Shown: positions 35,397 to 44,630, counted from the first letter of the stretch. The stretch is DNA of 64,000 bases from Candidatus Baltobacteraceae bacterium (GCA_036489885.1 DASXEW010000001.1:682001-746000), one strand, 5' to 3'. Notes: generated by a model from the letters alone, not told the origin. Program-made: numbers and translations.

Positions 35397-36967
35397 GCAA
35401 CGACCTCGCCGGCTGTATACCGGCCGAAGACCGCGCGTAACACACTCGAAATCTCGCCGACCGTCGCGCCCGCATCCAACGCCTCGACAAACGTCGGCAT
35501 CAAATTCGCTTTCCCTTGCGCGGCGGCGCGAACGTCGGCAAGTCGCGCCTCGACACGAGCCGCATCGCGCTCCGCACGATAGCGGCGGACGTTTTCGATC
35601 TGGTCGCGCTCGAGCGATGCGTCGACGCGATGTAAGCGTACAGGCACGCCGTCGCTTGAATCGGTGAATGCGTTGACGCCAACGACGACTTGCTTGCCCT
35701 CTTCAATTGCAATTTGCGCGCGATAGGCCGAGTCTGCAATGCGCGCCTGCATCCAACCCCTCTCGATCGCGCTGACACTACCGCCTTCGCAATCGACCTC
35801 CGTAATAAGCTCCCTTGCTCGCTCGAAAATCTCACTCGTTAATGCTTCCACGTAATACGAGCCGGCAATCGGATCGACCACGTCGGCGGCGCCGCTTTCG
35901 AAAGCGATGATCTGTTGCGTGCGCAGCGCGGTTCGAACCGACTGTTCGGTCGGTAGGGCAAGCGCTTCGTCTTTAGCATTGGTGTGGAGCGATTGGGTCC
36001 CGCCGAGAACTGCAGCGAGCGCCTGAATGGTGACGCGAACGATGTTGTTCTCAGGCTCTTGTGCGGTGAGTGTCGACCCGCCGGTTTGCGTGTGAAAGCG
36101 TAGCATCTGCGAGCGAGCGTCGCTCGAGCCGAACTCATCGCGGACGATAGTGGCCCAAAGCTGCCGGGCTGCCCGGAACTTTGCAATCTCCTCGAAGAAG
36201 TCGTTATGCGCGTTCCAGAAGAAAGAGATGCGCGGCGCAACGTCTTCGACACGCAAGCCGCTCTCGAGCGCTGCCCGCAAATACGCTTTGGCGTTCGAAA
36301 GAGTGAATGCGACTTCTTCGACTGCGGTCGAACCGGCTTCGCGGATGTGGTAGCCCGAGATCGAGATCGTGTTCCACTGCGGAACCTCGCGCGCGCAGTA
36401 TGCCATTACATCCGTGACCAAACGCATCGAAGGCCGCGGCGGAAACATGTAGGTGCCGCGTGCGGCGTACTCTTTGAGCACGTCATTTTGGACGGTGCCA
36501 CCCAGCTTTGCGAACGGTATTCCGCGGCGGCGCGCAACGACCAGATACGTTGCCAAGATGATCGACGCCGGCGCATTGATCGTCATCGAAACGGTGACGT
36601 TGTCGAGCGGGATGTCCGCAAAGAGGCGTTCGGTGTCTTGGACCGCGTCGATCGCGACGCCGACTTTACCGACCTCTCCGCGGGCTTCAGGCGCGTCCGA
36701 ATCGTAGCCGAGCTGCGTCGGAAGATCGAACGCTACCGAAAGACCGGTGGTGCCTTGCGAAAGCAGATAAAGATAGCGCGCGTTTGATTCCGCGGCGGTG
36801 CCGAATCCGGCGTATTGCCGCATCGTCCAAAGACGGCCGCGGTACATATCGGAGCGGATCCCGCGTGTGAACGGAAACGCCCCCGGCGCTGCGGCTTCGG
36901 GTGGCGCGTCGCTTGCATCGTACACCGGTTCGAGGGGGATGCCGCTGGCGTTGGATTCGCGTGCCAT
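35393..36967 (-). CDS. Methylmalonyl-CoA mutase large (substrate-binding) subunit
   Basis: This is the TIM-barrel subunit of a coenzyme B12-dependent acyl-CoA mutase. The 524-residue protein covers only the catalytic barrel and lacks the C-terminal B12-binding domain, as in archaeal-type two-subunit mutases; the small B12 subunit is not in this window. Key stretches are [20 protein letters not shown] with the Tyr diagnostic of methylmalonyl-CoA, [24 protein letters not shown] and [11 protein letters not shown] with the active-site His. Isobutyryl-CoA mutases have Phe at the Tyr site, so methylmalonyl-CoA is favoured. It begins one base after the carboxylase stop. Confidence 0.95.
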   Translation of the reverse strand: MARESNASGIPLEPVYDASDAPPEAAAPGAFPFTRGIRSDMYRGRLWTMRQYAGFGTAAESNARYLYLLSQGTTGLSVAFDLPTQLGYDSDAPEARGEVGKVGVAIDAVQDTERLFADIPLDNVTVSMTINAPASIILATYLVVARRRGIPFAKLGGTVQNDVLKEYAARGTYMFPPRPSMRLVTDVMAYCAREVPQWNTISISGYHIREAGSTAVEEVAFTLSNAKAYLRAALESGLRVEDVAPRISFFWNAHNDFFEEIAKFRAARQLWATIVRDEFGSSDARSQMLRFHTQTGGSTLTAQEPENNIVRVTIQALAAVLGGTQSLHTNAKDEALALPTEQSVRTALRTQQIIAFESGAADVVDPIAGSYYVEALTSEIFERARELITEVDCEGGSVSAIERGWMQARIADSAYRAQIAIEEGKQVVVGVNAFTDSSDGVPVRLHRVDASLERDQIENVRRYRAERDAARVEARLADVRAAAQGKANLMPTFVEALDAGATVGEISSVLRAVFGRYTAGEVVA

Positions 36968-36968
36968 A

Positions 36969-38711
36969 TTAATTGAAGGTTACCAGAACGGCGCCCGTTT
37001 CGACGGTTTGTCCGGCGCTGACCTTGACCTCTGCGACGGTCCCGGCGCGCGGCGAGCGGATCTCGTTCATCATCTTCATAGCCTCGATGACGGCCACGAG
37101 CGCGCCCGGCTCGACGGCGTCGTTCGGCTTGACCTTCATCTCGACGACGACGCCGTGCATCGGCGCGACGACCGCGTTTGCGCTCGAGGCCACTTTGCCG
37201 CTGCGGCTTTCGAGTTTCGGTGCGCGTCGCGGGGGCGCTGCGGCAGCCCCGCTTTGCGGACGGTCGAGCATGCGCACGCGAAAGAGCTTGCCGTTGACCT
37301 CGATACGAACGACGGAATCCTCGGTCGAAGCGGCTTCGCCGGCGGCGGCAGGTGCGGTCGCTTCGAGCTTGAGCGACGCCGCAAACGGTTCGAGCGTTGC
37401 CGTCCCGTACGTTGCGCTTTGAACCGATGGTTCATCGACGAGCGCGCGCAGGAGCGGGATCGTCGTCGCGACACCCTCGACCGTGAATTCGTCGAGCGCA
37501 CGACGCAAACGCGTGCGTGCTTCATCGCGCGTCGGCGCCCAAACGACGAGCTTTGCGATTAGTGAATCGTAATCGGGCGTGATCATCATCCCGCCAAAGG
37601 CAGCCGAGTCGACGCGCACGCCGGGGCCCCCGGGTTCACGGTATCGCACGATCGTCCCGGGCGCGGGCGCAAAGTTGTTGGCCGGATCCTCTGCGTTGAC
37701 GCGGACTTCGATCGAGTGACCGCGCAGCTCGATTGCGTCTTGTTTGTAGCCGAGGGGTTCGCCGGCCGCAACGCGGATTTGCTCGCGCACCAGATCGAGT
37801 CCCGAAATCATCTCGCTTACCGTATGCTCGACCTGAATGCGCGTGTTCATCTCGAGGAAGAAGAACTCATCGCCTGCGACGAGACATTCGATCGTACCAG
37901 CGCTGTCGTAACCGATTGTCTTTGCTGCGCGCAAGCCGGCTTCGCGCATTCCGCGGCGCACCCGTTCGCTGATCGTGGCCGGAGTTTCTTCCCAAACCTT
38001 TTGATGCCGGCGCTGCAGCGAGCAGTCGCGTTCGCCGACGTGGACGACGTTGCCGTGTTTGTCGGCGAGGACTTGCAGCTCGACGTGTTTCGGATTGTCG
38101 AGATAGCGCTCGGCGTAAATGGTCGAGTCTTTGAAGTAGGCCTCGGCCTCGCGCTTGGCGACGGCTAGCGCCGATTCAATTTCATCCTCAGAACGCGCGA
38201 CGCGTAAGCCTTTGCCACCGCCACCGGCCGCGGCCTTGAGCGCGAGCGGTAACCCGAACTCCTTGGCGGCGCGTTTCGCGTCGTCGAGATCTTTGATCGG
38301 ATCGAGTCTGCCGGGGACGACGGGAACGCCGGCTTTGACCATCGCGGTACGCGCGCGCAATTTGTCGCCCATCGCATCGATTGCGTCGGGATGAGGACCA
38401 ACCCATACGAGTCCGGCTGCAATGACGCTACGAGCAAAGTTCGCGTTCTCGGCGAAGAATCCGTAACCGGGATGCAGTGCATCGGCGCCGGCGCGCTTTG
38501 CGACGTCGAGAAGCTTCTCGGCGTTCAAGTAGCTTTGCGAGGGCGAGGAGCCGCCCAGCGCAAACGCTTCATCCGCGTAGCGCACGTGCAGCGCGTCGCG
38601 ATCCGGATCGCTGTAGACTGCAACCGTCGCGATGCCCATTTCTTTAGCCGTTCGCATCACGCGCAGTGCGATCTCGCCGCGGTTAGCGACTAGGAGCTTC
38701 GTAATCTTCAT
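36969..38711 (-). CDS. pccA: Acyl-CoA (propionyl-CoA) carboxylase, biotin carboxylase plus biotin carrier
   Basis: This subunit carboxylates its own biotin with ATP and bicarbonate. Residues about 1-450 form the ATP-grasp biotin carboxylase ([53 protein letters not shown]). A linker follows, and a C-terminal biotinyl domain with Lys546 in EAMKMMNE. The 580-residue length is shorter than proteobacterial PccA (about 670) and matches actinobacterial AccA. The carboxyltransferase partner is at 45524-47038 and a candidate epsilon subunit overlaps this gene's start by 29 bases. With the epimerase and mutase directly downstream, propionyl-CoA is the most likely substrate. Confidence 0.95.
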   Translation of the reverse strand: MKITKLLVANRGEIALRVMRTAKEMGIATVAVYSDPDRDALHVRYADEAFALGGSSPSQSYLNAEKLLDVAKRAGADALHPGYGFFAENANFARSVIAAGLVWVGPHPDAIDAMGDKLRARTAMVKAGVPVVPGRLDPIKDLDDAKRAAKEFGLPLALKAAAGGGGKGLRVARSEDEIESALAVAKREAEAYFKDSTIYAERYLDNPKHVELQVLADKHGNVVHVGERDCSLQRRHQKVWEETPATISERVRRGMREAGLRAAKTIGYDSAGTIECLVAGDEFFFLEMNTRIQVEHTVSEMISGLDLVREQIRVAAGEPLGYKQDAIELRGHSIEVRVNAEDPANNFAPAPGTIVRYREPGGPGVRVDSAAFGGMMITPDYDSLIAKLVVWAPTRDEARTRLRRALDEFTVEGVATTIPLLRALVDEPSVQSATYGTATLEPFAASLKLEATAPAAAGEAASTEDSVVRIEVNGKLFRVRMLDRPQSGAAAAPPRRAPKLESRSGKVASSANAVVAPMHGVVVEMKVKPNDAVEPGALVAVIEAMKMMNEIRSPRAGTVAEVKVSAGQTVETGAVLVTFN

Positions 38712-38844
38712 CGTATTGACGACCGCTCATTATCCATCGCGATTGAACGGCGGGCGTGGGCGGATCTTCCTCATCGTGCAGCGCGATCATGATCGCCGCG
38801 GCTTCGTCGTCGCTTGGCGCAGGCGTGATTTTGACTTCGCTCAA
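38683..38844 (-). CDS. Candidate acyl-CoA carboxylase epsilon subunit (53 residues)
   Basis: A 53-codon frame lies between the fabI-like gene and pccA. It starts with TTG overlapping the fabI stop (TTGA) and ends 29 bases inside pccA. The product has an acidic, helical N-terminal half (PSDDEAAAIMIALHDEED), a Pro-rich break (PPTPAVQ) and then [15 protein letters not shown]. The order of these elements matches what I know of the ACC-epsilon family (PF13822), small proteins that stabilise actinobacterial acyl-CoA carboxylases: an acidic helix, a Pro linker and a W/R-containing tail. The position directly beside a biotin carboxylase supports this. Absence of an ATG and Shine-Dalgarno, and lack of a profile search, limit confidence. 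Confidence 0.62.
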   Translation of the reverse strand: MSEVKITPAPSDDEAAAIMIALHDEEDPPTPAVQSRWIMSGRQYDEDYEAPSR

Positions 38845-39626
38845 GATTTTTGCTCGAGCGTCATCCCCATCGCGTGGTAGCCAGCATCGACGAAATGGAC
38901 GTCCGCGGTTACGGCTTTCGAGAGATCGCTCGCGAGATAGACGGCGGTGTTCCCGACGTCTTCGGCGGTGACGTTTCGATGCAACGGCGCAGCCGCGCCG
39001 ACCGCGTCGAGCATCGATGAGAAGCCTTTGACTTGCCGCGAGCTGGCCGTCTTGATCGGTCCGGCCGAGATTGCGTTGACGCGAATCCCGCGATCGCCGA
39101 GATCGTAGGCAAGGTATCGAACGATCGACTCGAGCGCGGCTTTGGCGATGCCCGCGATATTGTAATTCGGGACGATTGAGGTCGAGCCGTAATACGTAAG
39201 CGCCACGACGCTGGCGTTATCGTGCAGCGTCGTTCGCAACGCCCCTACGAGCGCGATCAACGAGTACGATGAGATGTCGAGAGCCAGCGAGAAACCCGCG
39301 CGCGACGTGTCGTAGACTTTTCCGGCGAGATCTTCTTTGTTTACGAAAGCGATCGAATGGACGAGGACGTCGAGTCCACCGAGCTCATGCTGCGCCGCAT
39401 CGGCAACGCGCCGCAGGTCATCGTCCGAGGTTACGTCGCAGGGCCAGCACGGGCCGCCACCCAGGTCGGCAGCCAGCTTGCGAACTTCGTCTTCAACGCG
39501 CTCACCCTGATAGATGAAGGATAGGCGTGCGCCGTGCTCGTGCAGCGCGCGCGCAATTCCCGTTGCGATCGACCAGCGGTTTGCGACGCCGGTGACGAGC
39601 GCAGTCTTCCCCTCTAAGAGCTTCAC
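38841..39626 (-). CDS. fabI: FabI-type enoyl-ACP/enoyl-thioester reductase
   Basis: This is an NAD(P)H-dependent short-chain dehydrogenase of the FabI type. The 261-residue protein has the nucleotide-binding GKTALVTGVANRWSIATGIA (the FabI-type GVAN..SIA loop). The catalytic Tyr155-x6-Lys162 lies in VPNYNIAGIAKAALE, and the substrate loop is RVNAISAGPIKTASS. GTG 39626 gives the normal N-terminus; a TTG at 39656 would overlap the upstream gene. Fatty-acid synthesis is the standard role. Inside a catabolic operon it could instead reduce a double bond in a CoA-thioester intermediate (inference). It is followed by the epsilon-like ORF by TTGA overlap. Confidence 0.93.
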   Translation of the reverse strand: MKLLEGKTALVTGVANRWSIATGIARALHEHGARLSFIYQGERVEDEVRKLAADLGGGPCWPCDVTSDDDLRRVADAAQHELGGLDVLVHSIAFVNKEDLAGKVYDTSRAGFSLALDISSYSLIALVGALRTTLHDNASVVALTYYGSTSIVPNYNIAGIAKAALESIVRYLAYDLGDRGIRVNAISAGPIKTASSRQVKGFSSMLDAVGAAAPLHRNVTAEDVGNTAVYLASDLSKAVTADVHFVDAGYHAMGMTLEQKS

Positions 39627-39634
39627 AGCGGCGT

Positions 39635-40327
39635 TTATTGCGAGGCGCCCGTCCAAAATCCCGTGGGATCGGCGGTTCGAATCGCTTCGAGCTCCCTGTC
39701 GTTCGGTTCGGGAGTCACCGTTGCACCCTGGAATTCCACGACAAATCCGGTCTCATCGATGACGTGTTCGCGTGTGACGCCGGGATGCAACGACAGGACG
39801 CGTGGTGGACCGGCATTCAACGCGAAGACGCCCAGCGTCGTGATCAGCGTAACCGCCCCTTTGGGGCGTGACGTAATGTAGGAAACGCGCTCGACGAAGC
39901 GCCGGCGCTCGTGCTCCATGATAAAGACGCAGCGCTGCGCGTGCGCCGCGATATCCGAGCCGCCGCCGGAGCCCGGAAGGCGTGTCGCTCCTACTTTCGT
40001 CGTGTTGAGATTTCCGAGCGCGTCAACTTCGGCACCGCCGAGGAATCCGACGTTCACGCGGCCGCGTTGCAACATCCCCATTACGTCGAGCAAACCGGTA
40101 GCGAACGTTGCGTCGCGTTGGTTCGGCCCGTCGCCCATAGTGACGACGGTTCCGCTTGCCGGGACTTCGCGGATCAAGCCGTTTTCGAATAGTCCTACGG
40201 CATTGGGAGCGTGCGTCGATTTTGCGACCGCAAAACCGACGAGCGGAAGGCGCATCCCAGCGAAGACGACGTCCCCGTCGTTGATCTGACGCGCCGCTGC
40301 GACGACCATCAGCGTTCGCGCGTTCAC
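39635..40327 (-). CDS. CoA-transferase family subunit B (GctB/IpdB-like)
   Basis: This is the beta subunit of a class I CoA-transferase-fold enzyme; 230 residues. It contains the Glu in GLFENGLI at the position of the catalytic glutamate of glutaconate CoA-transferase B, and Gly-rich GFLGGAEVDALGN and GSGGGSDIAAHAQR motifs. GTG 40327 overlaps the stop of subunit A (GTGA); a longer frame from 40390 would sit inside subunit A. Related IpdAB of steroid degraders is a ring-opening hydrolase rather than a transferase, so either chemistry is possible. Confidence 0.92.
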   Translation of the reverse strand: MNARTLMVVAAARQINDGDVVFAGMRLPLVGFAVAKSTHAPNAVGLFENGLIREVPASGTVVTMGDGPNQRDATFATGLLDVMGMLQRGRVNVGFLGGAEVDALGNLNTTKVGATRLPGSGGGSDIAAHAQRCVFIMEHERRRFVERVSYITSRPKGAVTLITTLGVFALNAGPPRVLSLHPGVTREHVIDETGFVVEFQGATVTPEPNDRELEAIRTADPTGFWTGASQ

Positions 40328-41172
40328 GCGCGCAGCTTCTGCATGTAGGCCGCGCGATCGAAGAGATTTTCGATCCATTCTCCCCGCCATGCATCGAAGC
40401 CGTCGCGTGTTCGCGTCGCACGGTGATACGTTTCGAAGGCTGCGTGATCGCGCTCGCGGTAGCCTTCGACCGGCGACGGATGCGCGGCTCCTGGTTCGAG
40501 AACGACCGCATCCACGAGCAATCCGGGAATCAGCGTACGGTTGGGCTCCCTTCGGATGACTTCGGGCTCAGCAAGTTCTTCCGTCAACACGATCACGCGG
40601 TCGGCGGCGCGTACGCTCTCGACGGTCGTCCCGAGATTTCCCCAAACATGCGCGTTCCCGTGCGCGTCGGCGCGTTGCACGACGACGATTGCGACGTCGA
40701 CCTTGATCGCGCGCACCGCATAAATACGTTCGCCGCCGAACGGATCGTCGATCTCGCGAAACGCGTCGCGCTGCGAGGCGATGTCGGTGCCGAAGAGCGA
40801 GTGTGTGATGCCGAAGGGAACGCCCTCAGCCGCCGCGCGCAAACCGGTTGCGTAAGTCAGATTCGTGTAGTCGGTGATCGTGATCTGCGAAGGACTAGCT
40901 TCGGCGGCTCGCCGGAAATTGTGTCCCAAACCCGCGCCGACGTTCCCGACCCAGGCGACCTCGAGGGCCTGCACGCAACCTGCGCCGATCAGCTGATCGT
41001 AGAGCATGTCGCTAATCGGTCCAACCAGCGTGAGATCGTGCTTGCGCTGACGAATGATCTCGTGCCCGGCGGAGAACGGAATCCGCGCTTCGAGGCCACA
41101 GGCAGCGCTGACGCGATCGCCGTCGCGTACCAAACGCGCAACAGCATCGGCGGTTGTTGTGAGCTTGCTCAA
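40324..41172 (-). CDS. CoA-transferase family subunit A (GctA/IpdA-like)
   Basis: This is the alpha subunit partnering the preceding entry; 282 residues. Family features are the N-terminal GDRVSAACGLEARIPF, a central YATGLRAAAEGVPFGITHSL region, DVAIVVVQRADAHGNAHVWG and the C-terminal VDAVVLEPGAAHPSPVEGY followed by an RDH. It starts with TTG overlapping the ligase stop (TTGA). In the operon it would transfer CoA to an acid or hydrolytically open a CoA-bound ring product. The IpdA-like C-terminal half fits either; no residue that I can see decides. Confidence 0.92.
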   Translation of the reverse strand: MSKLTTTADAVARLVRDGDRVSAACGLEARIPFSAGHEIIRQRKHDLTLVGPISDMLYDQLIGAGCVQALEVAWVGNVGAGLGHNFRRAAEASPSQITITDYTNLTYATGLRAAAEGVPFGITHSLFGTDIASQRDAFREIDDPFGGERIYAVRAIKVDVAIVVVQRADAHGNAHVWGNLGTTVESVRAADRVIVLTEELAEPEVIRREPNRTLIPGLLVDAVVLEPGAAHPSPVEGYRERDHAAFETYHRATRTRDGFDAWRGEWIENLFDRAAYMQKLRA

Positions 41173-42641
41173 ACCTCAGTCTTTGTTTCGCGCAGGACGA
41201 AGCGCTGAGTCTTCCCCGTCGCGGTCTTCGGCAGCGAATTGACGACGGTTACCCAGCGAGGGTATTTGTGCGGCGTCAGGCGCTCTTTCACAAAGGCTTG
41301 CAGCTCGGTTTCGAGATCGCTGGTTTGAAGAGTCGCGGCGCGTAACACGACATACGCGTGCGGCTTGACGAGTCCGTCATCGTCTTCGCGTCCAACGACC
41401 GCGCATTCGAGAACGGCGTCGTGCTCCGCGATGACGTTTTCGACCTCAACCGGCGAGACCCACATTCCGCTGACCTTGAGCATGTCGTCGCTGCGGCCGG
41501 CGTGCCAGTAGACGCCCTGACTGTCACGGCGGTATTTGTCGCCGGTTCGAATCCAATCGCCGAATAACGTCGCTTTGGTTCGCTCGTGCTTGTTCCAGTA
41601 GAAAGCCATCGTCGAATCGCCGCGTACCAGCAGATCGCCGATCTCGTCGTCGGCGCAATCGTCGTCGTTTTCGTCGACGATCCGCACCTCGTAGCCGGGA
41701 ACGGTGCGTCCGCTAGCGCCGGGCGTTGCCGCGCCGGGCATGTTGGCCATAAACATGTGCGTGATCTCGGTCGTGCCGATGCCGTCGCAAATCTCTAGCC
41801 CCATTTGCGCCTGCCAGCGATTGAAAAGTGCGGGTGGCAGCGCTTCGCCGGCGCTGACGCAGACGCGAACGCTCGAGAAATCGGCTTTGGCGCCTTCGTC
41901 GATGGCTGCGAGCATTTGCGCGTAGGCGGTCGGCACCGCGAAAAACAGCGTCGGCTTGTGACGGCGGACTTGATCGAAGACGGCTTGCGGAGTCGGACGC
42001 TCGGGGAAGAGAATCGCGGCGGCTCCGACGTCCATCGGATAGTACTGCGCGTTGCCGAGACCGTACGCGAAGAACAGTTTTGCCACGCTGAAGGCGCGAT
42101 CCGAAGTGCGCGTGCACAGCACTTGCTCGCCGTACGTGCGCGCGCAAACCCACATGTCGTGCTGCAAATGCACGACGCCTTTCGGTTCGCCGGTCGTTCC
42201 GCTCGAATACAAGAAGAAGCAAAAGCCGTCGCGATGCGTCGGTGCATAATCGACCGGTGCGGCTTTGGAATCTTCGAGAACCCCAGCCGGTTCGTCGAGA
42301 ACGGCGAAGGGTGCACAATCACTCAGGATCATCTCGCGTTCGGCTTCGCGTAAGGAGGTGTTGAGCGGGACTGCAACGCCGCCAGCTGCGATCGTCCCCC
42401 AAAACGCGATCGACCAGGCCGGCGAATCGGGGAGGAAGATGACGACGCGCTCCCCGTTTCGCAAGCCGCGTTCGATCAAGCTGCCCGCGTAGCCGCGCAC
42501 CGCGCGATCGAGCTCCCGGTATGTCATGGTCGTTTGATCCGTGATCAGCGCGGGCGAATCGCCGCGTCCGAGTGCGACGTTGCGGCCGACGAAATACTGC
42601 GCGGCGTTGAAGCGCTCGGGAAGATGGTCGGCCGCGCGCAA
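41169..42641 (-). CDS. Benzoate-CoA ligase family acyl-CoA synthetase
   Basis: This AMP-forming ligase would activate an aromatic acid to its CoA thioester. The 490-residue protein has the family N-terminus LPERFNAAQYFVGRN typical of benzoate/4-hydroxybenzoate-CoA ligases. It also has the P-loop YSSGTTGEPKGVVH, the FFAYGLGN region, the DGIGTTEITH A5 motif, the RTGDKYRRDSQG hinge and a C-terminal Lys in PKTATGKTQRF. I place the start at TTG 42641, right after the enoyl-CoA hydratase stop; the longer frame from 42758 runs antisense-style through that gene's end. Benzoate itself, a substituted benzoate or another aromatic acid remain possible. Confidence 0.92.
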   Translation of the reverse strand: MRAADHLPERFNAAQYFVGRNVALGRGDSPALITDQTTMTYRELDRAVRGYAGSLIERGLRNGERVVIFLPDSPAWSIAFWGTIAAGGVAVPLNTSLREAEREMILSDCAPFAVLDEPAGVLEDSKAAPVDYAPTHRDGFCFFLYSSGTTGEPKGVVHLQHDMWVCARTYGEQVLCTRTSDRAFSVAKLFFAYGLGNAQYYPMDVGAAAILFPERPTPQAVFDQVRRHKPTLFFAVPTAYAQMLAAIDEGAKADFSSVRVCVSAGEALPPALFNRWQAQMGLEICDGIGTTEITHMFMANMPGAATPGASGRTVPGYEVRIVDENDDDCADDEIGDLLVRGDSTMAFYWNKHERTKATLFGDWIRTGDKYRRDSQGVYWHAGRSDDMLKVSGMWVSPVEVENVIAEHDAVLECAVVGREDDDGLVKPHAYVVLRAATLQTSDLETELQAFVKERLTPHKYPRWVTVVNSLPKTATGKTQRFVLRETKTEV

Positions 42642-42645
42642 AAGT

Positions 42646-43500
42646 CTAGCGGTTTTCGAAGCGTGCGACGCGCTGTTCGGTGAAGGCCGCGATCCCTTCG
42701 TGCGCATCATGGCTGCGGAAGAGAATCGATTGCAGCTCGCGTTCGAGCGCGAGCGCATCTTGCAGCGGCATCTCCGCGCCGGTTTGGATGCTGCGTTTCA
42801 CGAGACCGACCGCCATCGGGGCTTTGTTGGGCGAGCAAAATTGTCGCGCATACGTGAGGATTTGCTCCGCGAACGACGCTCCATCGCCTTCGTAAATCTC
42901 GTTGACGATGCCCATTTCCTCGGCCAGCTCGAAGCTGAACGTGCGCCCGGTCGCGATCAGCTCGATGGCTTTGGCCTTCCCGATGAGGCGCGCCAGACGC
43001 TGTGTTCCGCCGGTGCCGGGAAGCACGCCGAGACCGACTTCGGGCAGCCCGATCTTTCCGCCGTCACGGCGCGCGATCCGAATGTCACAGGCCATCGCGA
43101 TCTCGAGGCCGCCGCCGACTGCGTGTCCGTTAAGTGCGGCGATCACAAGCTTCGGTGTCTGCTCGAGGCGCGCCAGCGTCTCGTTGGCGTGCAAGCAGAA
43201 GTAATACTTGAATTGGGGCGTTACGGCGTTGAGCATACCGACGTTGGCGCCGGCCGAGAAGAAGCGTTCGCCTTTTCCGGTTAGGACGATCACCTCGACG
43301 CCGTCGTCGAAGCGCGCGTCGAGAATCGCTTCGTCGAGCTGCCGCATCATCTCGTGCGTGTAGGTGTTCGCCGGCGGATCATCCATCGTGATGATCGCGA
43401 CGTGTCCGTCTTTTGCGTAATGAATGACGCGTTTGCCGCTCTGCTCGTGGTGTTCGCGGCCGAATGGTGTCGGCTCGGCTTTCTTCGTATCGATCGCCAT
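42646..43500 (-). CDS. Enoyl-CoA hydratase/isomerase family protein
   Basis: This single crotonase-fold domain has 284 residues. It has the oxyanion-hole strands GERFFSAGANVGML and NGHAVGGGLEIAMACDIRIA, and the PEVGLGVLPGTGGTQRL motif with the catalytic Glu of hydratases. An N-terminal extension of about 25 residues is polar. A strong GAGGG ribosome-binding site overlaps the stop of the BoxB-like gene two bases upstream. It is not BoxC, which is about 550 residues long with two crotonase regions. It may hydrate the epoxidation product or an acyclic intermediate. Confidence 0.95.
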   Translation of the reverse strand: MAIDTKKAEPTPFGREHHEQSGKRVIHYAKDGHVAIITMDDPPANTYTHEMMRQLDEAILDARFDDGVEVIVLTGKGERFFSAGANVGMLNAVTPQFKYYFCLHANETLARLEQTPKLVIAALNGHAVGGGLEIAMACDIRIARRDGGKIGLPEVGLGVLPGTGGTQRLARLIGKAKAIELIATGRTFSFELAEEMGIVNEIYEGDGASFAEQILTYARQFCSPNKAPMAVGLVKRSIQTGAEMPLQDALALERELQSILFRSHDAHEGIAAFTEQRVARFENR

Positions 43501-43502
43501 TG

Positions 43503-44630
43503 CTATCCCTCGTTTGTCCGTCCCTTAGGTGCAATCCAATTCGGATTCTTGAACAATTCGGCCAAGCACGCTTCATCGTCGAGCGTCGGAAGGACGCTCG
43601 GTGCGTAAGCCGCCCATTCGTCGTCGCTCAGCCGTCGCCCGTCGACGCTCCAGTGGTCGCCCGCATGATCGCCGATCTTGCGATTGAAGCGCGCGTCGGG
43701 AACGTAAAGCTCTTCGACCGGATTGACGCTGTTGACCTGATCGACGGTCCTTCGTATCTCTTCGTAGAACCGGTCGCGCGCACGTTCGTTGAGCGCTTCG
43801 ACGTTGACGGGTTCCGTCGTTTTGCCCTCGTCATCGCGGCCTTTGATCCCCCACGCATAGGCCCATCGCGCCGAGCGCGAGTGATCGGTTCCAAACAGGT
43901 CGAGCGAACCCGATATCCATTTGTTGTAGTATTTCTGCTGCAACGCCACCGGGATCACGGCGGCTTGCACGATGCGCCGGAGTCCGGAGATACCGGTGCC
44001 CATGTGAAAAGATTCTTCACGCAGCATCGGAAGCATCGAACGTGAAAGCGGCGCGAACGCCGAGTGCGAGAGCATCGTCAGCTGAAACTTGCCGTCACGA
44101 TCCATGAAGTTCGTGTACGTGAAAAAGTCGAGCCAGTGGGTAACGTCTTCATTAAAGGCCCGCAGCAAGCGGTTCTTCTTACCAAAGGCTCGGCGCTCGA
44201 GCATTTTTTGCGCCTCGATCTTTCCGTCGGCTCCGAAATGCGTGATCAAGAGATGACACATTTGGAAACCGTGCCGCGTCTCTTCGAGCATAATCCTCGC
44301 GAGCGACGCAAGATCGTATTCGCTCGGTGCATTGTTCAAGAGAAACCGCTGCTGTTCGTTGGACGCAAACTCCGTGTCGCCCTGATAGATCACCATGTTG
44401 AGGATCGAATCGCGGATACGTTGATCGGGAACATCGAGCAGCCGTTCCCACTTCTTGTCCCCGGCGAAGGAGCCGAAGCTGATTTCGTCGCTCGGTAAGT
44501 CGCCGTATTTGGCCTCGAGCTTGTAGCCTGGGACGTAGCGGTCGATAAGGTCGAGATCCAGGCCGATCTCGGCTTGCCAATCCTTGAGCAGGTCGACCCA
44601 GTCGTCGAACGTCGAGATCCGCGCTGCCAC
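43503..44630 (-). CDS. BoxB-like diiron acyl-CoA ring epoxidase
   Basis: This ferritin-like diiron protein belongs with BoxB (benzoyl-CoA 2,3-epoxidase) and more distantly PaaA. Probable iron ligands are Glu87 (in GDTEFASNEQQ), Glu116/117 and His120 (EETRH), Glu161 (FNEDVTHW) and Glu205/206 with His209 (REESFH). The blocks THFGADGK, DRDGKFQL and SLDLFGTDHS are BoxB-like. At 375 residues it is roughly 100 shorter than the characterised BoxB. The shortening appears to lie at the N-terminus and in the insert after SLDLFG. GTG 44630 has an AAGG site. It is the first gene of an eleven-gene block, divergent from paaX. The reductase BoxA is not in the window, so the electron donor is unknown. Confidence 0.92.
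   Translation of the reverse strand: MAARISTFDDWVDLLKDWQAEIGLDLDLIDRYVPGYKLEAKYGDLPSDEISFGSFAGDKKWERLLDVPDQRIRDSILNMVIYQGDTEFASNEQQRFLLNNAPSEYDLASLARIMLEETRHGFQMCHLLITHFGADGKIEAQKMLERRAFGKKNRLLRAFNEDVTHWLDFFTYTNFMDRDGKFQLTMLSHSAFAPLSRSMLPMLREESFHMGTGISGLRRIVQAAVIPVALQQKYYNKWISGSLDLFGTDHSRSARWAYAWGIKGRDDEGKTTEPVNVEALNERARDRFYEEIRRTVDQVNSVNPVEELYVPDARFNRKIGDHAGDHWSVDGRRLSDDEWAAYAPSVLPTLDDEACLAELFKNPNWIAPKGRTNEG

Noticed and set aside
42646-43500. Enoyl-CoA hydratase considered as BoxC
   Set aside because: BoxC is about twice as long and has two crotonase-like regions; this is a single standard hydratase domain.
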